Shown piece by piece: positions 59,953 through 64,000 of a stretch of DNA of 64,000 bases. Under the pieces are notes generated by a model. The model worked only from the letters and a program-made list of their open reading frames with translations, did not search any database and was not told the DNA's origin. The translations under genes were made by a program, and so were the position numbers. Location of the stretch: the NCBI GenBank assembly GCA_019635435.1, contig JAHBZM010000001.1, forward strand, positions 1,488,001 to 1,552,000. Direction: 5' to 3'. The first letter of the stretch is position 1; each line of letters begins with the position of its first letter. This DNA is from Ramlibacter sp. GTDB taxonomy: Bacteria > Pseudomonadota > Gammaproteobacteria > Burkholderiales > Burkholderiaceae_C.

Positions 59953-60660
59953 ATGAGCCTGCCGCCTTCTGCCCCCGAAGCGCTGGCCGCCGACCTGGCA
60001 CGCTACCGCACCATGGTCGAGCACGCGGCCGAGGGCATCTGCGTGGGGCAGGGCGGCCACATCCGCTTTGCCAACGCCTGCTGCCTGGGTCTGCTGGGCG
60101 CCACGGCGGCCGATGTGGGGGTGCGGCCGATGATCGAGTACGTGCACCCCGACGACCGCGTCTTCGTCGCGGCCCAGCGCGACCGCCGCTCGCGCGGCGA
60201 GGCGGTGCCGGCCTTCGAGGCGCGCTTCCAGCGGCCCGATGGCACGGTCTGGTGGGTCGAGATTGCCGGCGTGGTGGTGGAGTGGGAGGGCGCGCCGGCC
60301 AACCTGTTCTACCTGCGCGAGACCACGCAGCGCCGGCTGCTGGATGAGCAGCTCAAGGCCACGCTGGCGCGCGAGCGCGAGCTGGGCGAGCTCAAGAGCC
60401 GGCTGGTGGCCATGGCCTCGCACGAGTTCCGCACGCCGCTGGCGGCCATCCTCTCGTCGGCCGAGCTACTGTCGCACTATGGCGGCCAGATCGGGCCCGA
60501 GGAACAGCGCAACATTCTGGGCGAACTGGTCGGCGCCTCGGGGCGCCTGCAGCACCTGCTGGACGATCTGCTGCGCCTGCGCGACGCCGATGAGGAAAAA
60601 CTCAAGCAACACCTGAGCACGGCGGTGCGCCCGCCGCCCCCGCCGCCAGCCGCTGGGTAA
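59953..60660 (+). CDS. PAS-HisKA protein lacking the ATPase domain
   Basis: Protein of 235 residues. PAS domain (about 13-130: MVEHAAEGICV, VHPDDRVFV, WWVEIAGVVVEWEG), a short linker, then HisKA (about 140-210) with phospho-acceptor His in MASHEFRTPLAAI. Histidine kinases need a following HATPase_c domain to phosphorylate themselves; here the protein ends with a poly-Pro tail after HisKA. It could be a phosphotransfer protein, a partner phosphorylated in trans, or a remnant. It lies just upstream of a receiver-containing gene (24 bases), its likely partner. Confidence 0.85.
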   Translation: MSLPPSAPEALAADLARYRTMVEHAAEGICVGQGGHIRFANACCLGLLGATAADVGVRPMIEYVHPDDRVFVAAQRDRRSRGEAVPAFEARFQRPDGTVWWVEIAGVVVEWEGAPANLFYLRETTQRRLLDEQLKATLARERELGELKSRLVAMASHEFRTPLAAILSSAELLSHYGGQIGPEEQRNILGELVGASGRLQHLLDDLLRLRDADEEKLKQHLSTAVRPPPPPPAAG

Positions 60661-60684
60661 ACTGCAGCACCAAAGCCGCCACCC

Positions 60685-62748
60685 ATGACCACCATCCTGA
60701 TCGTTGAAGACGACGACGCCATCCGCAACAACATCACGCGGTTGCTCAAGCTCGAGGGTTTTGACATTGTTTCGGCCCCCAATGGCCGGCAGGCGCTGGA
60801 GCGGCTGCGACAGGTGGCCACCGATGTGGTGATTTCCGACGTGAGCATGCCCGAGATGGACGGCTTTGCGCTGCTCGAGGCCATCCGCGCCGACAAGGTG
60901 CTGGCGGCCCTGCCCGTGATGCTGCTGACCGCGCTGGACGACCGCGCCAGCATGCGTCGCGGCATGACCGGCGGCGCCGACGATTACCTGGCCAAGCCCT
61001 TCACGCGCGTGGAACTGCTCGAGGCCCTGCAAGGCCTGCTGGCCAAGCGCCAGCGCGTGGCCGAGACGGTGCAGACCGCCGTGACCACGCACGAGGAGCA
61101 CCTGCGCCAGGCCTTTGCCGAGAGCCTGGGTGGCGCGGCCACCGAGAAATTCGGCCTGGAGATGCCCAGCGGCGCCGTGCCCGACCAGGTGATCGACGCC
61201 ACCGTGCTGTTCTCGGACATCCGCAACTTCACCTCGCTGGCCGAGCGGCTCAATTCAAGCGAGGTGGCCGAGCTGCTCACGGTGTACTTCGAGCGCACCT
61301 GCGAGCCCGTGCTCAAGAACGGCGGGCGCCACCTCAAGTTCATCGGCGACGGCCTGATGGCGGTGTTTTCCGAGACCCAGACCAGCTCGCCGATCGCGGC
61401 GGCACGCCGGGCCGTGTCGGCCGCTCTGGCCATGGCACTGGCCACCCACGAGTTCCGCAGCTGGCTCAGCCACCGCTTTGCCGACCGCGGCCTGCCGCCG
61501 TTTGCCATTGGCGTGGGCCTGCACGCGGGCGAGGTCACGCTGTGCCGGCTGGGCACCATCCAGAACAAGGAAATCACGCCGATCGGCGACACCGTCAACA
61601 CCGCCGCGCGACTGGAGGCCTCGAGCAAGGAACTGGGCTGGACCGTGGTGGCCAGCGCCGGCGTGCTGCAGCGCGCCGGCGAGGGCGTGCAGACCGGGGG
61701 CATGACCTCGCTGGCGGTGCGCGGCAAGAACGTTTATGTGGACGTGGCCGAGATCACAGGCCTGGTGACCAACATGGACGACAAGGTCCATGGCATGGCC
61801 ACGCTGACCGAGCGCGCCGCCGAGGTCCGCGCGGCGGTCCAGATCAATTCCGAGATCACGGCGCGTGCCGTCAAGGGCGCGCTGACCTCCAAGCTCTCCG
61901 CCATGAAGGACCTGTCTTTCGAGGCCGGCGAGGCACCGCTGCGGCTCAAGGGCTACCGCATCACGCGCAAGATCGGCGTGGGCGGCATGACCCAGGTCTA
62001 CCTGGCCGTGCGCGAGTTCGACGGCCTGCCCGTGGTGCTCAAGGTGCTGGACGCCGGCGGCCAGGAAGCCAGCGTGCACCTGTCGCGCTTCATCCAGGAA
62101 TATGCGCTGCTGTCGCAGATCGACCACCCGCACGTCATCAAGATCTACGACCAGGGCTTCACCGACGACCATGCCTACATCGCCATGGAGTACTTCGAGC
62201 GCGGCGACCTGCGCTCGGCCTTCACGGCCGGCATGGACCAGGCGCAGGTGTGCCGCATCATCGGCCAGGTGGCCCAGGCGCTGTCCGTGATCCACGGGCG
62301 GGGCGTGATCCACCGCGACCTCAAGCCCGAGAACATCATGCTGCACGCCGATGGCTCGGTGGCGCTGGCCGACTTCGGCATCGCCAAGTCCATGCTCAAG
62401 GCCGAGAACATGGCGATGGCCCAGACCCGCCACGGCGATGTGGTGGGCACGCCGTATTACCTCAGCCCCGAGCAGGCCACGGGCCGCCCCATCACGCCGC
62501 AAAGCGACCTGTACAGCCTGGGCATCATGATGTTCGAGATGCTGGCCGGGCGGCGCCCCTTCGCCGCCGAAACGCTGGAGCAGCTGCTGGCCCACCACCT
62601 GCACGCGCCCACGCCCGCGCTGCCCGCGCACCATGCGCGGCTGCAGGCCATCGTCAACAAGCTCACCGCCAAGAAGCCCGAGGAGCGCTACGTGTCGGCC
62701 CAGGCCCTGCTGGCCGACCTGGACGGCCTGGCGGGGGCGCCCGCCTGA
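60685..62748 (+). CDS. Receiver / class III adenylate cyclase / Ser-Thr kinase fusion
   Basis: Multidomain signalling protein, 687 residues. Receiver (1-120): D52 phospho-acceptor, T82 and K104. Class III cyclase (about 165-345): metal Asp residues D178 (FSDIRNFT) and D222 (FIGDGLMAVF), adenine-selecting K218 and T298, and transition-state N305 and R309 (VNTAARLE); the K/T pair is that of class IIIb adenylate cyclases. Kinase (about 425-680): G loop GVGGMTQVY, K453, catalytic D545 in HRDLKPEN, D563 in DFG, and SPEQATG. All three domains keep their catalytic residues. Start 24 bases after the PAS-HisKA gene. Substrates are unknown. Confidence 0.92.
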   Translation: MTTILIVEDDDAIRNNITRLLKLEGFDIVSAPNGRQALERLRQVATDVVISDVSMPEMDGFALLEAIRADKVLAALPVMLLTALDDRASMRRGMTGGADDYLAKPFTRVELLEALQGLLAKRQRVAETVQTAVTTHEEHLRQAFAESLGGAATEKFGLEMPSGAVPDQVIDATVLFSDIRNFTSLAERLNSSEVAELLTVYFERTCEPVLKNGGRHLKFIGDGLMAVFSETQTSSPIAAARRAVSAALAMALATHEFRSWLSHRFADRGLPPFAIGVGLHAGEVTLCRLGTIQNKEITPIGDTVNTAARLEASSKELGWTVVASAGVLQRAGEGVQTGGMTSLAVRGKNVYVDVAEITGLVTNMDDKVHGMATLTERAAEVRAAVQINSEITARAVKGALTSKLSAMKDLSFEAGEAPLRLKGYRITRKIGVGGMTQVYLAVREFDGLPVVLKVLDAGGQEASVHLSRFIQEYALLSQIDHPHVIKIYDQGFTDDHAYIAMEYFERGDLRSAFTAGMDQAQVCRIIGQVAQALSVIHGRGVIHRDLKPENIMLHADGSVALADFGIAKSMLKAENMAMAQTRHGDVVGTPYYLSPEQATGRPITPQSDLYSLGIMMFEMLAGRRPFAAETLEQLLAHHLHAPTPALPAHHARLQAIVNKLTAKKPEERYVSAQALLADLDGLAGAPA

Positions 62749-62776
62749 CGCCGGGCCGGTTGCCTTGGCGTGCCCC

Positions 62777-63205
62777 ATGCTGATCGTCGTCACCGCCTGT
62801 TTGCTGCTGATTGCGCTGACCGCCACGCTGCATTACGAAACCCTGCGCCTGCTGAATGCCGGTTTGCCGGCGTTGCGCATCCCCAACCGCACCAAGGTGC
62901 TGGTGGTGATCTTCGTCACCTTTGTGGCCCACGCGATCGAGATGGCCGTCTACGGCATGGCCATCTACGCCCTGGTGCGCTTTCTGGGCGCTGGCGCGCT
63001 CACGGGTTCGGCGGGCTTTTCGTTCATCAATTGCCTGTATTTCTCGGCCGAAACCTACACCTCGCTGGGGTTTGGCGACCTCACACCCGTGGGGCCGGTG
63101 CGCCTGCTGGCGGGGGTGGAAGCGCTCAACGGGCTGCTGCTGATCGGCTGGTCGGCCTCCTACACCTACATCGCCATGGAGCGGTTCTGGACCCAGCGCT
63201 CCTGA
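62777..63205 (+). CDS. Small potassium-channel-like protein
   Basis: Protein of 142 residues with three hydrophobic segments (about 3-22, 45-72, 105-130) and a pore loop TYTSLGFGDLTPVG, corresponding to the K+-channel filter TxGFGD and its following residues. It matches Ion_trans_2 in layout. Starts 28 bases after the cyclase-kinase gene, so it may be an output or target of that module; no cytoplasmic regulatory domain is seen. Confidence 0.8.
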   Translation: MLIVVTACLLLIALTATLHYETLRLLNAGLPALRIPNRTKVLVVIFVTFVAHAIEMAVYGMAIYALVRFLGAGALTGSAGFSFINCLYFSAETYTSLGFGDLTPVGPVRLLAGVEALNGLLLIGWSASYTYIAMERFWTQRS

Positions 63206-63258
63206 GGGCTGCCACCTTGGCGGCCGCGTGGAGATCGGCCTCGGCCTAAAATCCCCCG

Positions 63259-64000
63259 ATGATCTCCCGTGAACCCACCCTTGAACGCCTCGCCATTGCC
63301 CAACGCCTGCTGCTGGAGCCGTTCGGGCTGGACGAGTCCCACCTGAGCCGCGCGCTGGCCGAAATCACCGCGCACCGCGTGGACGACGCCGACCTGTACT
63401 TCCAGTACACGCGCAACGAGGGCTGGAGCCTGGAAGAGGGCATCGTCAAGACCGGCTCCTTCAGCATCGACCAGGGCGTGGGCGTGCGCGCGGTCAGCGG
63501 CGAGAAAACAGCCTTTGCCTATTCCGACGACATCTCGGAGGCCTCGCTGCTCGACGCGGCCCGCACCGTTCGGTCCATTTCGGCGGCAGCCCGCACGGGG
63601 CGGGCCAAGGTTGCTACCAAAAAGGTAGCGGGCAGCCGATCGCTGTACAACGGCCTGGACCCGATTGCCTCCCTGGACAGCACGGCCAAGGTGCAACTGC
63701 TCGAGCGCGTGGAACAGCTCGCGCGGGCCCGCGACCCGCGCGTGGCCCAGGTCATGGCGGGCCTGGCCAGCGAATACGACGTGGTCATGGTGGCGCGCGC
63801 CGACGGCACGCTGGCCGCCGACGTGCGGCCGCTGGTGCGGCTGTCGGTCACGGTCATTGCCGAGCAGAGTGGCCGGCGCGAGATGGGCTCGGGCGGTGGC
63901 GGCGGCCGCTTTGGCCTGGCCTATTTCGACGATGCGCGCATCAACGAGTTCGTGAACGACGCGGTCAATGCGGCCCTGACCAACCTCGAGTCGCGCCCCG
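63259..64000 (+). CDS. tldD: Metalloprotease TldD (3' end outside window)
   Basis: N-terminal 247 residues of TldD, which with TldE (PmbA) forms a cytoplasmic zinc protease involved in peptide maturation and gyrase-inhibitor control. Visible motifs: DADLYFQYTRNEGWSLE and QGVGVRAVSGEKTAFAYSDD. The HExxxH active site lies further downstream, beyond the window. Contains a mini-repeat at 63611. Confidence 0.9.
   Translation, partial: MISREPTLERLAIAQRLLLEPFGLDESHLSRALAEITAHRVDDADLYFQYTRNEGWSLEEGIVKTGSFSIDQGVGVRAVSGEKTAFAYSDDISEASLLDAARTVRSISAAARTGRAKVATKKVAGSRSLYNGLDPIASLDSTAKVQLLERVEQLARARDPRVAQVMAGLASEYDVVMVARADGTLAADVRPLVRLSVTVIAEQSGRREMGSGGGGGRFGLAYFDDARINEFVNDAVNAALTNLESRP
63611..63660 (+). 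repeat. Dispersed mini-repeat, copy in tldD
   Basis: TTGCTACCAAAAAGGTAGC (a perfect GCTACC/GGTAGC stem around AAAAA) followed by GGCCTGGAC; read in frame. Confidence 0.5.

Overview
The window is a GC-rich chromosomal segment from a betaproteobacterium of the order Burkholderiales, most likely Comamonadaceae. The evidence is the complete division and cell wall (dcw) cluster in betaproteobacterial order, a DksA with a long Lys/Ala/Pro-rich N-terminus next to hslVU, and short AT-rich repeats inside coding sequences that I associate with that family (recalled, not checked). Genus cannot be fixed from the sequence alone.

Layout. 1-9 kb: the 3' part of a sensor histidine kinase, a convergent 7TM-DISM protein with a degenerate GGDEF domain, an RlmI-type rRNA methyltransferase, a CobW/COG0523 GTPase, a cysteine-poor DksA and a STAS-domain protein. 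9-11 kb: hslV-hslU. 11.1-29.6 kb: mraZ operator, then mraZ-rsmH-ftsL-ftsI-murE-murF-mraY-murD-ftsW-murG-murC-ddlB-ftsQ-ftsA-ftsZ and, past a strong terminator, lpxC. Most genes of this operon overlap by 1-11 bases; two of its wider gaps carry dispersed intergenic repeats. 29.5-37 kb, mostly minus strand: a 58-codon membrane protein (plus), a receiver-domain protein, ruvC, cdsA, plsC, mtgA, aroE, a TonB-like protein and an RNase II-family exonuclease.

37.0-56.2 kb is the accessory part: a chromosomal integron. A full-length integron integrase (intI, minus strand, with a LexA-type box at its 5' end) is followed by an attI region and about 27 cassette positions read on the plus strand. There are 23 attC sites with both core sites recognisable plus several partial ones. 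In 13 cassettes the 5' end is exactly complementary to the cassette's own attC inverse core, which confirms the boundaries. Cassette products are mostly small unknown proteins, many of them membrane or exported, with a few recognisable (zinc ribbon, PD-(D/E)XK-like, DUF2071, DUF5063-like, YcxB-like, GNAT). Two IS1111-group (IS110 family) elements and one transposase remnant sit in the array, and two cassettes are interrupted by in-frame stop codons.

56.3-64 kb returns to GC-rich backbone: two GNAT acetyltransferases, a YqiA-like esterase, rodA, a 3-hydroxyisobutyrate-dehydrogenase-family protein, and a signalling cluster: a PAS-HisKA protein with no ATPase domain, a receiver/adenylate-cyclase/Ser-Thr-kinase fusion and a small K+-channel-like protein. 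The window ends inside tldD.

The observations most worth a second look are the cassette array with its IS1111 insertions, the receiver-cyclase-kinase fusion beside a catalytically incomplete histidine kinase, and a roughly 55-bp repeat embedded in the reading frames of several housekeeping genes. No rRNA, tRNA or CRISPR array was recognised.
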